A stretch of 64,000 nt of DNA, taken from assembly GCF_002213415.1 (NCBI RefSeq), contig NZ_NJGU01000004.1, positions 62,001 through 126,000 of the forward strand, written 5' to 3'. Shown piece after piece: positions 1 to 10,412 of the stretch; within the stretch, counting starts at the first letter, position 1, and every line of letters begins with the position of its first letter. Origin of the DNA: Herbaspirillum robiniae. GTDB lineage: Bacteria; Pseudomonadota; Gammaproteobacteria; Burkholderiales; Burkholderiaceae_D. A program made the position numbers and the translations under genes. Under the pieces are notes generated by a model that worked only from the letters and a program-made list of their open reading frames with translations, searched no databases and was not told where the DNA came from.

Positions 1-1173
1 CGGGATGGTCTCCAGCAGCTTCAGGTAGTCCCAGGGCTTCTTCGATTCCGCCGGCGACTTGACCTGGTACAGGTACATGTCGTGGATGTTGCGGCCGTCG
101 GCGCGGATGTAGCCCTTGTTGTAGAAGTCGTCGATCTTCATCTTCTTCAGCTGCGCCATGACCTTGGTCGAATCGTCGGTGCCGGCCGCTTCCACCGCCT
201 TCAGGTAGGTGGTGGTGGCCGACCAGGCGGCGGCCTGGTGGGTGCTGGGCATCTTCTTCATCTTCAGGAAGAAGCGGTTGGCGAACTTGCGCGAGGCCTC
301 GTCCTTGTCCCAGTACCAGCTGTCGGTCATCATCAGGCCTTCGGCGTTGGCCAGGCCCAGCGCGTGGATGTCGTTGATCACCATCAGCAGGCCCACCAGC
401 TTCATGGTCTTGGTGATGCCGAACTCCTTGGCCGCCTTGATGGCGTTGACGGTGTCGTCGCCGGCATTGGCCAGGCCCAGGATCTGCGCCTTGGACGCCT
501 GCGCCTGCAGCAGGAAGGACGACATGTCGGAGGCGAACAGCGGATGCTTCACCGAGCCCACCACGGTGCCGCCGTTGGCCTTGACCACGGCGGCGGTGTC
601 GGTGGCCAGCGCGCGGCCGAAGGCGTAGTCGGCTTCCAGGAAGAACCACGACTTGCCGCCCTGTTTGATCACGGCCTGGCCGGTGCCCTTGGCCAGGGCT
701 ACGGTGTCGTATTCATAGTGCACGGTGTAGGGCGTGCATTCCTCGTTGGTCAGGCGCGCGCTGCCGGCGCCGATGTTGATGTAGACGCGCTTCTTCTCGG
801 CCATCACCTTGTTCATCGCCAGCGCGGTGGCGGAGTTGACGCCGCCCACCAGCATGTCCAGGCCGCGCTCGTCGGCCCACTCGCGGGCGCGGGTGGCGGC
901 GATGTCGGCCTTGTTCTGGTGGTCGGCCGACATCACTTCGATCGGCTTGCCCAGCACCTTGCCGCCGTAGTCGGCCACCGCCATGCGGATCGCCTCCAGG
1001 CCGCCGGCGCCGTCGGTGTCGGCGTAGGGGCCGGACATGTCGGTGATGAAGCCGATGCGCACGACATCGTTCGATACCTGGGCCTGTGCGCCGCCGGCGG
1101 CCAGCGTACAGGCCGCGGCCAGCGCGGTCATGGCGAGGCGCAGCGGCGCGCCGCTGCGATGGGGCTTGTTCAT
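1..1173 (-). CDS. ABC transporter substrate-binding protein, branched-chain amino acid type (LivK-like), C-terminus cut by window edge
   Basis: Periplasmic ligand-binding component of an ABC importer of the Leu/Ile/Val-binding (peripla_BP_6) type. The start is the ATG at 1171-1173, preceded by an AGGAGA ribosome site. Residues 1-32 form a signal peptide (basic MNKPHRSG, then an alanine-rich hydrophobic stretch ending AQAQ). The mature part opens with VRIGFITDMSGPYAD, the usual first strand and loop of the family, and continues with the two-lobe pattern (MLVGGVNSATALAMNKV, then KSWFFLEADYAFGR). The frame stays open to base 1, so the end of the gene and any permease or ATPase genes lie outside. 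It follows the HMG-CoA reductase gene after 75 bases on the same strand and is probably co-transcribed. The ligand is unknown; a mevalonate-like or branched acid is only an inference from that neighbour. Confidence 0.88.
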   Translation of the reverse strand, partial: MNKPHRSGAPLRLAMTALAAACTLAAGGAQAQVSNDVVRIGFITDMSGPYADTDGAGGLEAIRMAVADYGGKVLGKPIEVMSADHQNKADIAATRAREWADERGLDMLVGGVNSATALAMNKVMAEKKRVYINIGAGSARLTNEECTPYTVHYEYDTVALAKGTGQAVIKQGGKSWFFLEADYAFGRALATDTAAVVKANGGTVVGSVKHPLFASDMSSFLLQAQASKAQILGLANAGDDTVNAIKAAKEFGITKTMKLVGLLMVINDIHALGLANAEGLMMTDSWYWDKDEASRKFANRFFLKMKKMPSTHQAAAWSATTTYLKAVEAAGTDDSTKVMAQLKKMKIDDFYNKGYIRADGRNIHDMYLYQVKSPAESKKPWDYLKLLETIP

Positions 1174-1248
1174 GGTGCTGTCTCCTTTTGGTTTTTATCG
1201 GCCGCTTTGCGGCGGCTCGCGGGTGATTCCGTCTCTGCCTTGGCCGGC

Positions 1249-2541
<1,293 letters not shown>

Positions 2542-2600
2542 GGTGGCTTGTCTCTCTTTATCGTTTTGGGGATGGCCAGCGAGGCCGGAATGAGAGCAGA

Positions 2601-2662
2601 ATACCAAGCGTGTACCAATTCAATTGGGTACAGTTTTCGCCAACAGTGCTGCAACTGTACCC
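2601..2662. promoter_or_regulatory. Cluster of TACC half-sites between HMG-CoA reductase and mocR (probable operator)
   Basis: The divergent intergenic region holds ATACCA (2601-2606), GTACCA (2612-2617), TTGGGTAC (2624-2631) and GTACCC (2657-2662). GTACCAATT and AATTGGGTAC form a near-perfect palindrome around 2621. GGGTACAGTT (2626-2635) and AACTGTACCC (2653-2662) are a perfect 10-base inverted repeat with a 17-base spacer. Multiple ATACCA/GTACCA-type half-sites are known for the MocR-family regulator GabR. That the adjacent MocR protein binds here is an inference. Confidence 0.6.
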
Positions 2663-2708
2663 AGGACAATCGCTTTGCGATGCAACAAGAAAAACACAGG
2701 AAGAGACC

Positions 2709-4127
2709 ATGGCAACCGAACCCCGCAGCCAGCGCACGCTGACCGGCAAGCTGGTGCAGTTGATCCGCCGCCAGATCGAAGAGGGCGTCTACGCGCCCGG
2801 CAGCCGCCTGCCGTCGATCCGCGACATGGCGGCCCAGCACGACTGCGCCAAGAACACCATCGTCAATGTCTTCGACGAACTGACCGCGCTGGGCGTGCTG
2901 GAGCCGCGCCGCGGGTCGGGCTTTTTCGTCTGCGCCGCGCCGCCGCAGATCAAGGACGACGATGAAGGCACGCTGAGCCGCGCGATGGACGTGGTGTGGC
3001 TCATGCGCGAGCAGTTGAAGAGCGACCCCGGCCACCTGCGCCTGGGTGACGGCTTTCCGCCGCTGGAGTGGTTGAACGACGTGCGCCTGGACAAATTCCA
3101 CCAGAAGGTGGTGCGCACCGGCATCGGCGCGCTGTTCGGCTACGGCAGCCGCTTCGGCTACCAGCCGCTGCGCCAGCACCTGGCGCACAAACTGGCCCAG
3201 CATGGCATCGAGGCGGCCACCGGGCAGATCGTGCTGACCCATGGCGCCAACCAGGCGCTGGACATCGTGATCCGCAACTTCGTGCGCCCCGGCGAGCGCG
3301 TGCTGGTCGACGAGCCCGGCTACTACATGCTGTACGGGAAGCTGAAGCTTTCGGGCGCGCGCATCGTCGGCATCCCGCGCCTGCCGGACGGCCCGGACGT
3401 CGAGGCGCTGGAGCGCGAGCTCAGGCAGCCGGGCAAGCCGCCGCTGTTCTTCACGCAATCGCTGGCGCACAACCCGACCGCCTCCGACACTTCGCCGCAC
3501 AAGGCGCACAAGATCCTGCAGCTGGCCGACCGCTACAACGCCGTCATCGTCGAGAACGACGCCTTCGCCGACTTCAAGCCGGCCACCGCCGCGCGCATCG
3601 CCACGCTGGACCAGCTGCGCCGCACCATCTACATCGGCAGCTTTTCCAAGTCGGTGTCGGCGGCGCTGCGCGTGGGCTTCATCGCCTGCCATCGCGACCT
3701 CGCCAGCGACCTGGCCGACATCAAGATGCTGGTGCACGTCTCCAGCTCCGAGTACTGCGAACGCACGCTGGACGTGATCCTCTCCGACGGCCACTTCAGC
3801 CGCCACACGGCGCGCCTGCGCGACCGCCTGACGCAGGCCACCGACCATGCGCGCCATCTGCTGGAGCAGTTGGGCGGCGAGCTGTTCAGCACGCCGCAGC
3901 AGTCGATGTACCTGTGGGCGCGCTTCCCGCAGTTCGACGACGCCAAGGAGCTGGCGCAGGGCCTGATGGCGCGCAACATCGTGCTGGCGCCGGGCAGCAT
4001 CTTCCGGCTCGACACCGAGGAGACGGTGCCCTGGTCACGCTTCAACGTCGGCCTGCTGGCCGACCCGCGCTTTCGCCATGCGATGTCAGAATTGCTAGGC
4101 AAAATTTCAACAAGTCCCGCCGCGTGA
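2709..4127 (+). CDS. MocR-family (GntR/aminotransferase) transcriptional regulator
   Basis: A 472-residue chimera: an N-terminal GntR winged helix (GSRLPSIRDMAAQHDCAKNT, then LEPRRGSGFFV, about residues 15-75) joined by a linker to a fold-type-I aminotransferase-like domain (about 115-465). The PLP-binding lysine is seen in IGSFSKSVSAALRVGF, with NPTASDTSPHK and VENDAFADF matching the cofactor-contact loops. The ATG at 2709 follows AGGAAGAG; an upstream in-frame extension from 2610 would lie inside the half-site cluster. Members use PLP or a PLP-amino-acid adduct as effector and often regulate a divergent gene, which here is HMG-CoA reductase. It is followed by a weak terminator. Confidence 0.93.
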   Translation: MATEPRSQRTLTGKLVQLIRRQIEEGVYAPGSRLPSIRDMAAQHDCAKNTIVNVFDELTALGVLEPRRGSGFFVCAAPPQIKDDDEGTLSRAMDVVWLMREQLKSDPGHLRLGDGFPPLEWLNDVRLDKFHQKVVRTGIGALFGYGSRFGYQPLRQHLAHKLAQHGIEAATGQIVLTHGANQALDIVIRNFVRPGERVLVDEPGYYMLYGKLKLSGARIVGIPRLPDGPDVEALERELRQPGKPPLFFTQSLAHNPTASDTSPHKAHKILQLADRYNAVIVENDAFADFKPATAARIATLDQLRRTIYIGSFSKSVSAALRVGFIACHRDLASDLADIKMLVHVSSSEYCERTLDVILSDGHFSRHTARLRDRLTQATDHARHLLEQLGGELFSTPQQSMYLWARFPQFDDAKELAQGLMARNIVLAPGSIFRLDTEETVPWSRFNVGLLADPRFRHAMSELLGKISTSPAA

Positions 4128-4151
4128 GCGCATTGTTGCAGCGCGTTTGAC

Positions 4152-4184
4152 GCGATTGCGAAGTAGGGCCGCAATCGCCGTTTG
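4152..4184 (+). terminator. Probable weak terminator of the mocR gene
   Basis: A perfect 9-base inverted repeat, GCGATTGCG (4152-4160) and CGCAATCGC (4170-4178), with a 9-base loop starts 24 bases after the stop codon. It is followed by CGTTTGTT, a poor U tract. It could instead be a protein-binding dyad. Confidence 0.4.
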
Positions 4185-4333
4185 TTCCTCGCTTAGCTTT
4201 CTTGTCCGTGCCAGGGCGGCATGCCATAGTGCAATGCTGCGGAGCGCTGCTTGCGACCGTGGAAAAAAGAACAACGACAAGACGTAAAAAATAAACGCGA
4301 GGCCACCGGCTCGCGCTATCCGGGACACACGAA

Positions 4334-5950
4334 ATGAACATCATCGGCAACATGAAAATCGGCAAACGCCTGACCCTTGGCTTTGCCCTCATCCTCACCT
4401 TTTCCATCGTCATCGCCGGCATCGGCCTGTGGCGCCTCGAGAGCGTCTCGGCCGCCACGCGCGAGATGATGGACGAGCCGCTCAAGACCGAGCGGCTGAT
4501 GGCCGACTGGTATTCCAACCTGGCTGCCGGCATTCGCCGCACCATCGCCATTGCCAAAAGCAACGACCCGGCGCTGGGCCCGTACTTCGCCGAAGAAGCG
4601 GCGGCCTCCTCCAAGAGCTCCGGCGAATACCAGAAGAAGGTGGAGGCGCTGCTGAGTTCGCCTGAAGAGAAGGCGCTGTTCCAGAAGATCAGCGACCAGC
4701 GCAAGGTCTATCTCTCCTCGCGTGACGAGATCAACAAGGCCAAGGCCGCCGGCAACGCCGAGGAAGCCACGCGCATCCTCGACAAGGTCTTCGTGCCGGC
4801 CTCCAACGCCTACCAGGAAGCGATGCGCCAGCTGGTCGAGCTGCAGCGCAAGGAAATCGACGCCACCGCCAAGGAGATCGATGAGATCGCCGCCAAGAGC
4901 CGCACGTTGATCATGGTGCTGGAGGCGCTGATCCTGCTGCTGGGCGTGGTCTGTGCCCGTTACCTGACGCTGGGCATCACCCGTCCGCTGGGCACCGCCG
5001 TCGACATCTCGCGCCGCGTGGCCGAGGGCGACCTCTCCAGCGACGTGCAGGTCAAGTCCAGGGACGAAACCGGCCAGCTGCTGCAGTCGCTCAAAGACAT
5101 GAACGTCAGCCTGCGCGGCATCGTCAGCAACGTGCGCAACGGCACCGACACCATCACCACCGCCTCGGCCGAGATCGCCGCCGGCAACCTCGACCTGTCC
5201 TCGCGCACCGAGGAGCAGGCCAGCTCGCTGGAAGAGACCGCCTCGGCGATGGAAGAACTGATCTCCACCGTGCGCCAGAACGCCGACAACGCGCGCCAGG
5301 CCAGCCAGTTGGCGGTGTCCGCCTCGGAAGTGGCGGAGCAGGGCGGCGGCGTGGTGAGCCAGGTGGTCGACACCATGGGCGCGATCAACGAGTCCTCCCG
5401 GAAGATCGTGGACATCATCAGCGTCATCGACGGCATCGCTTTCCAGACCAACATCCTTGCGCTCAACGCGGCGGTGGAGGCAGCGCGCGCCGGCGAGCAG
5501 GGTCGCGGCTTCGCGGTGGTGGCCTCCGAGGTGCGCTCGCTGGCGCAGCGCTCGGCCTCGGCCGCCAAGGAGATCAAGGAACTGATCAACGACTCGGTGG
5601 AGAAGGTCGGCAACGGCAGCCGCCTGGTCGAGCAGGCCGGGGCGACCATGAGCGAGGTGGTCAACAGCGTGCGCCGCGTGACCGACATCGTCTCCGAGAT
5701 CAGCGCCGCCAGCGCCGAGCAGACGACCGGCATCGAACAGGTCAACCACGCCATCACGCAGATGGACCAGGTGACGCAACAGAACGCCGCGCTGGTGGAA
5801 GAGGCCGCCGCCGCGGCCGCGTCGATGCAGAACCAGGCCGACACGCTGGCGCGCCTGGTGAGCGTGTTCACGCTGCACGCGGGCGATGCCCCGGCGCGGC
5901 GCGAGATCGACATCACGCCGGTGAGTTCCACCCAGCTGCGCGCAAGCTGA
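4334..5950 (+). CDS. Methyl-accepting chemotaxis protein (four-helix-bundle sensor)
   Basis: Inner-membrane chemoreceptor of 538 residues. A first transmembrane helix (about 12-32, after [11 protein letters not shown]) is followed by a helical periplasmic sensor rich in K/E, a second transmembrane helix (about 192-212, [16 protein letters not shown]), HAMP (about 213-266) and the long cytoplasmic coiled coil. The conserved signalling tip is present ([20 protein letters not shown], then [17 protein letters not shown]). The C-terminus ends SSTQLRAS with no W-x-x-F docking pentapeptide. It stands alone, with no che genes next to it, and is closed by a hairpin terminator at 5974. The ligand cannot be told from sequence. 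Confidence 0.95.
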   Translation: MNIIGNMKIGKRLTLGFALILTFSIVIAGIGLWRLESVSAATREMMDEPLKTERLMADWYSNLAAGIRRTIAIAKSNDPALGPYFAEEAAASSKSSGEYQKKVEALLSSPEEKALFQKISDQRKVYLSSRDEINKAKAAGNAEEATRILDKVFVPASNAYQEAMRQLVELQRKEIDATAKEIDEIAAKSRTLIMVLEALILLLGVVCARYLTLGITRPLGTAVDISRRVAEGDLSSDVQVKSRDETGQLLQSLKDMNVSLRGIVSNVRNGTDTITTASAEIAAGNLDLSSRTEEQASSLEETASAMEELISTVRQNADNARQASQLAVSASEVAEQGGGVVSQVVDTMGAINESSRKIVDIISVIDGIAFQTNILALNAAVEAARAGEQGRGFAVVASEVRSLAQRSASAAKEIKELINDSVEKVGNGSRLVEQAGATMSEVVNSVRRVTDIVSEISAASAEQTTGIEQVNHAITQMDQVTQQNAALVEEAAAAAASMQNQADTLARLVSVFTLHAGDAPARREIDITPVSSTQLRAS

Positions 5951-5973
5951 AGCGCGGCCGGCAACGCATGACG

Positions 5974-6001
5974 AATGGCGCCTTCCGGGCGCCATTTTCT
6001 T
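5974..6001 (+). terminator. Rho-independent terminator after the chemoreceptor gene
   Basis: AATGGCGCC (5974-5982), loop TTCCG, GGCGCCATT (5988-5996), then TTCTTG. The stem is perfect over 9 base pairs and lies 24 bases after the stop codon. Confidence 0.75.
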
Positions 6002-6083
6002 GTGGGCGGCGTCAGTGCTTTGTCAGAGCGGGCAGGCAAGATCTTGAACGCACATTCATGAAGCCGGACATCGGGGAGAGAAC

Positions 6084-7337
6084 ATGAAGAAACGGATGAA
6101 GGGTTGGCCGGCCTTGCTGCTGGCCGCAGGATTTGCGTCAGGCGCCATGGCCGCGCCCGACGAGGAGATGCTGGGGCGCGACGCCGGCTATCCGGTCGGG
6201 AGCAACCTGGCGCAGGCCTACCAGCAGCATTACCTGGTGGGCTCGTTCAGCGCGATGGACAGCATCGCGCCCGCATGCACGCAGGCGCCGTCCGGGCATC
6301 CCTTGCCGCTGGAGAAAGCAGCTTCGGAAACCACCATCCGCTATCGCTTTCGCACCGGCTTCTACACGCTGGACGACTACATGCAGCACCAGCGCGCCAC
6401 CGCGGTGGTGGTGATCAAGGACGGCCGCATCGTCGCCGAGCGCTACAACTATGGCCGCACGGCCGAGATGCGCATGCTCTCCAACTCGATGGCCAAGACC
6501 ATCGTCGCGCTGGGCATCATGAAGGCGCTGGAGGAGGGCAAGATACGCTCGCTCGACGACCGCGCGCAGGACTACCTGCCGGCGCTGGAAGGCTCGCTCT
6601 ACGGCGGCACCCGCATCATCAACCTGATGCGCATGGCGTCCGGCGCGCGCTATGTCGAGGACTACACGCCCAACGACGACCGCGCCCGCTTCGGCGGCAT
6701 CATGCGCAAGCAAGGCGCCTTGCAGGCGGCCAGGAGCATTACCGAGCGGGCCTATCCCGAGGGCGAGCGCTTCAATTACTCGGGCGCCCAGACTACCGTG
6801 CTGGGCCTGGTGCTGGAAGCGGCGACCGGGCAGAACCTGTGCGGCTGGATAGGCGAGAAGATCTGGCAGCCGATCGGCGCGGCGGCGGCTGCTTCCTGGC
6901 TGCTCAGCCCGGCCGACAAGGAGCCGATCGCCCAGGGTGGCTTCAACGCCACGGTGTACGACTACGCCCGGCTGGGCATGATGCTGGCCAACGACGGCGT
7001 CGCCGGCGGGCAGCAGGTGGTGAGCCGCGAGCACCTGCTGGACATGAGCGACCCCGCGCGCCAGCCGCCGGCCTTCCGCCCCGGCACGATGGTGGACAGC
7101 CATGGCAGCACCTATTTCGGCTACGGCCTGCAGACCTGGATCATGCCGGGCGATAAGCGCCGCTTCGCCTTGCTGGGCATCTACGGCCAGGCGATCTTCG
7201 TCGATCCTGAACAGAAACTGGTGATGGTGCACACCGGTGTCGGCCGCGATGCCGCCGGCGACGCCAGCGGCAATCACTTCGGCCAGGAGCGCGACGCGCT
7301 GTGGCGCGGCGTGGTGGCGACCTACGGCAAGTGGTGA
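6084..7337 (+). CDS. Exported serine hydrolase, class C beta-lactamase / 6-aminohexanoate-dimer-hydrolase type
   Basis: A 417-residue protein of the beta-lactamase-related serine hydrolase superfamily. The signal peptide covers residues 1-23 (MKKRMKGWPALLLAAGFASG, cleaved near AMAA). The nucleophile motif S-x-x-K is SMAK (Ser135, Lys138), the second motif is FNYSGAQTT (Y-S-G in place of Y-x-N), and HTGVG near the C-terminus fits the KTG box. The overall layout resembles NylB-like esterases and amidases more than true beta-lactamases, so the substrate may be an ester, amide oligomer or peptide. GGGGAGAG precedes the ATG. It is convergent with the histidine kinase gene (10-base gap), so nothing links it to an operon. 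Confidence 0.85.
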   Translation: MKKRMKGWPALLLAAGFASGAMAAPDEEMLGRDAGYPVGSNLAQAYQQHYLVGSFSAMDSIAPACTQAPSGHPLPLEKAASETTIRYRFRTGFYTLDDYMQHQRATAVVVIKDGRIVAERYNYGRTAEMRMLSNSMAKTIVALGIMKALEEGKIRSLDDRAQDYLPALEGSLYGGTRIINLMRMASGARYVEDYTPNDDRARFGGIMRKQGALQAARSITERAYPEGERFNYSGAQTTVLGLVLEAATGQNLCGWIGEKIWQPIGAAAAASWLLSPADKEPIAQGGFNATVYDYARLGMMLANDGVAGGQQVVSREHLLDMSDPARQPPAFRPGTMVDSHGSTYFGYGLQTWIMPGDKRRFALLGIYGQAIFVDPEQKLVMVHTGVGRDAAGDASGNHFGQERDALWRGVVATYGKW

Positions 7338-7347
7338 GCGCGCGGGC

Positions 7348-8841
7348 TCAGGAGGCGGCCGCCGGGCGCGCGGCCGGCGGCAATGCCGCGCCGTGTTCCG
7401 ATGCGGCCTGCGGCGCGCCCTGAGCGGCCGGCGCCGGCCTGAAGAGCACCTCGAACAAGGCGCCGCCCGGCACGTTGGCGGCGCGCAGCTGCCAGCCGTG
7501 CGCCTTGGCGATTTCGGCGCAGATCGACAGCCCCAGCCCCGCGCCCTCGTCGCGCCGGTGCGGGCCGCGCCAGAAGCGCTCATACAGGTGCGGCATGGCC
7601 TCGGGAGGAATGCCCGGGCCTTCGTCGCGCACCGACAATCCCGACTCATCCGCATGCACCGTCACGGCGCCGCCCTCGGGGCTGTGGTGGATGGCGTTTT
7701 CCAGCAGGTTCTTCGACAACACCGACAGCGCGCCCGGATCGGCGTGGATGCGCGCGCGACCGTGGCCGCCGCCGTGCATGTCGGCGGCGATGAAGACCAG
7801 GCGCACCCGGCGCCGCTGCGCCAGCCGTTCGAGCTGGGCGCCGGCCTGGGCCAGGATGTCGTAGGGATCGATGTCCTGCATCGCATAGTTCTGGCGCTCG
7901 CTGGCCTCGGCCAGGTGCAGCAGCTGGTGGACCTGGCGCGCCATCTGGTCGATGTCCTGCAGCAGCATGGCGTGGTCGCCCGATTCGCTGATGCGGCCGA
8001 GCTCGACCTGGCCGCGCATCAGCGCCAGCGGCGTCTTCAGCTCATGGGCGGCGGTGGCGAGGAATTCGCGCTGCTGGCGATAACCTTGTTCGAGCCGGTC
8101 CAGCGCCAGGTTGACCGAATGGAACAGCGGCGCCAGCTCGCGCGGCACTTCCTGCAGCGACAGCCGGGTGGAGAGGTTGTCGGTGTCGATCGCGGCGGCG
8201 GCGGCCGCTGCACGGCGCAGCGGTTTGAGCAGGCGGTGCAGGGTCAGCACCACCACCACCGAGAACAGCAGCATGGCGGCGATCGAGGCGCCGACGATGA
8301 TCGAGCGCACGCGCTGGCTGTCGTCGTCCAGCGCGATGCGCTGCAGCCGCTCGCTGCGCATGACCTGCACGTACATGCGGCGCCCCTCATGTTCGAAGCC
8401 CTCGGTGATCACCTGCAGCTTTTCGCCGTCCTGGGTCAGCGCGAAGCGCCGCAGCGCCGGATCGAAGTCCGCGCCGGGAAGCGCGTAGGCGGATCGGGCG
8501 CGGTCGGAGGACATCAGCACCGTGCCGTCGGTATCGAGCACGCGGTAGACGCAATCCCTGGTCAGCACCTCGTAGGCGGCCAGCATCTTGCGTTTGAGCT
8601 GCACTTCGTAGGGGCGGCCGGCGGCGTTGAAGCGCAGGCCGTCGACGACGCGCTCGGCGTTGTTCTCCAGCATGTGCTCCCAGACCAGCTCCGGTCCCCA
8701 GCGCAGCACCGCGGCCACCGTGCCGACCACCGCCGCGCCGGCCAGCGCCAGCACGATGGCGGTGACGCCCAGCAAGTGCAGCGACAGGCTGCGCGAACGC
8801 GGCATGCAGCTGGCGCGGGCGCTTGCTTCAGGCGGCTGCAT
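7348..8841 (-). CDS. Sensor histidine kinase (HAMP-HisKA-HATPase)
   Basis: Membrane-bound kinase of 497 residues. A first transmembrane segment (about 19-42), a periplasmic sensor of about 110 residues, a second transmembrane segment (about 175-195), HAMP, HisKA with phospho-accepting His266 in ATAAHELKTPLALM, and HATPase with boxes N (NLLENAIHHSPEG), G1 (DEGPGIPP) and G2 (GAGLGLSI). The start at 8839-8841 overlaps the end of the response-regulator gene by 14 bases, so translation is probably coupled; a start at 8805 (MPRSRSLS) is possible. An alanine- and proline-rich tail follows the ATPase domain. The signal is unknown; the third gene of the unit encodes an outer-membrane MipA/OmpV protein, which suggests envelope monitoring. 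Confidence 0.93.
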   Translation of the reverse strand: MQPPEASARASCMPRSRSLSLHLLGVTAIVLALAGAAVVGTVAAVLRWGPELVWEHMLENNAERVVDGLRFNAAGRPYEVQLKRKMLAAYEVLTRDCVYRVLDTDGTVLMSSDRARSAYALPGADFDPALRRFALTQDGEKLQVITEGFEHEGRRMYVQVMRSERLQRIALDDDSQRVRSIIVGASIAAMLLFSVVVVLTLHRLLKPLRRAAAAAAAIDTDNLSTRLSLQEVPRELAPLFHSVNLALDRLEQGYRQQREFLATAAHELKTPLALMRGQVELGRISESGDHAMLLQDIDQMARQVHQLLHLAEASERQNYAMQDIDPYDILAQAGAQLERLAQRRRVRLVFIAADMHGGGHGRARIHADPGALSVLSKNLLENAIHHSPEGGAVTVHADESGLSVRDEGPGIPPEAMPHLYERFWRGPHRRDEGAGLGLSICAEIAKAHGWQLRAANVPGGALFEVLFRPAPAAQGAPQAASEHGAALPPAARPAAAS

Positions 8842-9517
8842 CGTGTTCTTTCAGGGCGTAGCCGAGGCCGCGCTGGTTGGCGATCTGCAGGCGCGAGTCG
8901 ATGCCGCCGAGCTTGCGCCGCAGCCGGTGCAGGGCGACGTCCAGCGCATTGGGCGTGACCGGTTCGGCGATGCCCCAGGCGGCGGCCTCCAGCGCGGTGC
9001 GCCGCACCGTGGCGCCGGCCGCGCGCACCAGCACCAGCATCAGCTGCAGTTCGGCGGGAGACAGCGAGATCGACTCCGCGCCACTGATCATGCGGCCCTC
9101 GACCGGGTCGATGCGCAGGTCGCCGTGCTGCGGCGCCAGGCTTTGCTGCTGCGGCGCGCGGCGCATCAGGGCGCGCACGCGCGCCACCAGTTCCTCCATC
9201 GAGAAGGGTTTGGGCAGGTAGTCGTCGGCGCCCGCTTCGAGGCCGCTGATGCGGTCGTGCAGGGCGTCGCGCGCGGTCAGCATCAGGCAGGGCGTGTCGA
9301 TGCGCCGCGCACGCAGCTTGCGCACCAGCTCCAGGCCGTCGCCGTCGGGCAGGTTGCGGTCCACCACCAGAGCCGGGTAGCGGATCTGCTCGAGCCCCAC
9401 GGTGGCCTGCGAGATCGAGTGGTAGACGTCGGTCTCGATGCCGGCGGCCGCGAGCGCGCGGCTGACCAGCGCGGCCATGCGTTCGTGGTCTTCCAGCAGG
9501 GCGATGCGGTTCATCAT
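8828..9517 (-). CDS. OmpR-family two-component response regulator
   Basis: 229 residues: receiver domain (about 4-118) with acidic pocket LLEDHE, phospho-accepting Asp53 in VVDRNLPDGDG, and Lys103 in DDYLPKPF, followed by an OmpR/PhoB winged helix (about 130-225) with LSPAELQLMLVLVRAAGATV and ALDVALHRLRRKLGG. Two adjacent ATG codons occur at the start; either could be used. It is the middle gene of a mipA-like, regulator, kinase series (16-base gap upstream, 14-base overlap downstream) and should be the partner of that kinase. Regulation of the outer-membrane gene in front of it is the simplest inference. Confidence 0.94.
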   Translation of the reverse strand: MMNRIALLEDHERMAALVSRALAAAGIETDVYHSISQATVGLEQIRYPALVVDRNLPDGDGLELVRKLRARRIDTPCLMLTARDALHDRISGLEAGADDYLPKPFSMEELVARVRALMRRAPQQQSLAPQHGDLRIDPVEGRMISGAESISLSPAELQLMLVLVRAAGATVRRTALEAAAWGIAEPVTPNALDVALHRLRRKLGGIDSRLQIANQRGLGYALKEHDAAA

Positions 9518-9533
9518 GCGGTCGGCGGCGGGA

Positions 9534-10313
9534 TCAGAAGCGGTAGAGATAGCCGGCGCGCACCGACGGCGAGGTGGAGCGGTCCACCAGCGGGCTGTCG
9601 GTGATGCCGGAGCCGTAGCGCGTCATGCGCAGGTCGAGGAAGATCGATTGCGACGGCGTCATGCGGTAGTCGGTGCGCAGGCCGCCGACCAGGTTGGCGG
9701 TGGAGCTGCCCTGGTAGAAGGCGCGTTGCGCGGTGACCTCGTTCTGGCGCACGCCGAAGTAGTAGTCCACGTAGTCACTGCTCATCCAGTTCACTCCCAG
9801 GTAGGGCGCCAGCGTGAAGTTGCCGGCCTTGAAACGATGCTCGGCCTGCAGCTTCAGGGTTTGTCCATGGCTGTTGCCGGAGGCGTCGGCCAGCCATTCC
9901 AGCGACAGGTCGGCCAGCGGATTGCGCCACAGCGCGCTGGCGCCGAGCCAGAAGCCGCCCTTGCGCTTTTCCATGCCGTTCAGGATGGGGGCGTCGCTGC
10001 CGTCATAGCCGTCGTCGGCATACTTGGCGCGCAGCGTGAATGCGACCGGCCCGGCCGCGCCCAGCTTGAAGTCGGCGGTGGTGCCCACGAAGCGGAAATA
10101 CTGGCCATTGTACATAAGCAGCGGCAGCGCCCGGGTCTTGTTGCCGTAGCCGGCATAGGGGCTGCGCTCGGTGCCGACGGCGGCGCCCAGGCCCCAGCGG
10201 CTCTCCTGCGCGCCGGCTTCGGCGGCGTCCGTTTGTTGGGCGTGGGCGGCCTGGGAGGCCAGCATCAGGGCCGCGCAGGCCAGCGGGGAAAGGCGGAAAA
10301 GCGTGTTGCGCAT
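9534..10313 (-). CDS. MipA/OmpV family outer-membrane protein
   Basis: 259 residues starting at MRNTLFRLS (ATG at 10311-10313), chosen over an upstream ATG that would place 14 odd residues before the signal peptide. Signal peptide residues 1-25, cleaved near AAHAQQ. The mature protein is a beta-barrel type sequence with alternating aromatic strands (WGLGAAVG, FTLRAKYADDGYDGSD, GGFWLGASALW) and ends with a C-terminal aromatic (AGYLYRF), the usual signature for Bam-mediated insertion. MipA in E. coli scaffolds peptidoglycan enzymes, while OmpV-like members elsewhere respond to peptides or stress. Here it leads an operon with a two-component system, so it is probably that system's target or sensor accessory. 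Confidence 0.88.
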   Translation of the reverse strand: MRNTLFRLSPLACAALMLASQAAHAQQTDAAEAGAQESRWGLGAAVGTERSPYAGYGNKTRALPLLMYNGQYFRFVGTTADFKLGAAGPVAFTLRAKYADDGYDGSDAPILNGMEKRKGGFWLGASALWRNPLADLSLEWLADASGNSHGQTLKLQAEHRFKAGNFTLAPYLGVNWMSSDYVDYYFGVRQNEVTAQRAFYQGSSTANLVGGLRTDYRMTPSQSIFLDLRMTRYGSGITDSPLVDRSTSPSVRAGYLYRF

Positions 10314-10412
10314 GGAGACTCCGTATCTAGGGGGGAGGGGAAGACAGCGGATCATCCCCCGGGGAGTCTTACCGGATACTTACCGCGCCGCAGCATGGCG
10401 CCGCGCGGGCCA

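Noticed and set aside
6084..7337. Serine hydrolase as an acquired beta-lactamase
   Set aside because: Y-S-G and H-T-G motifs and overall layout fit chromosomal NylB-like hydrolases; no mobile element or composition break nearby.
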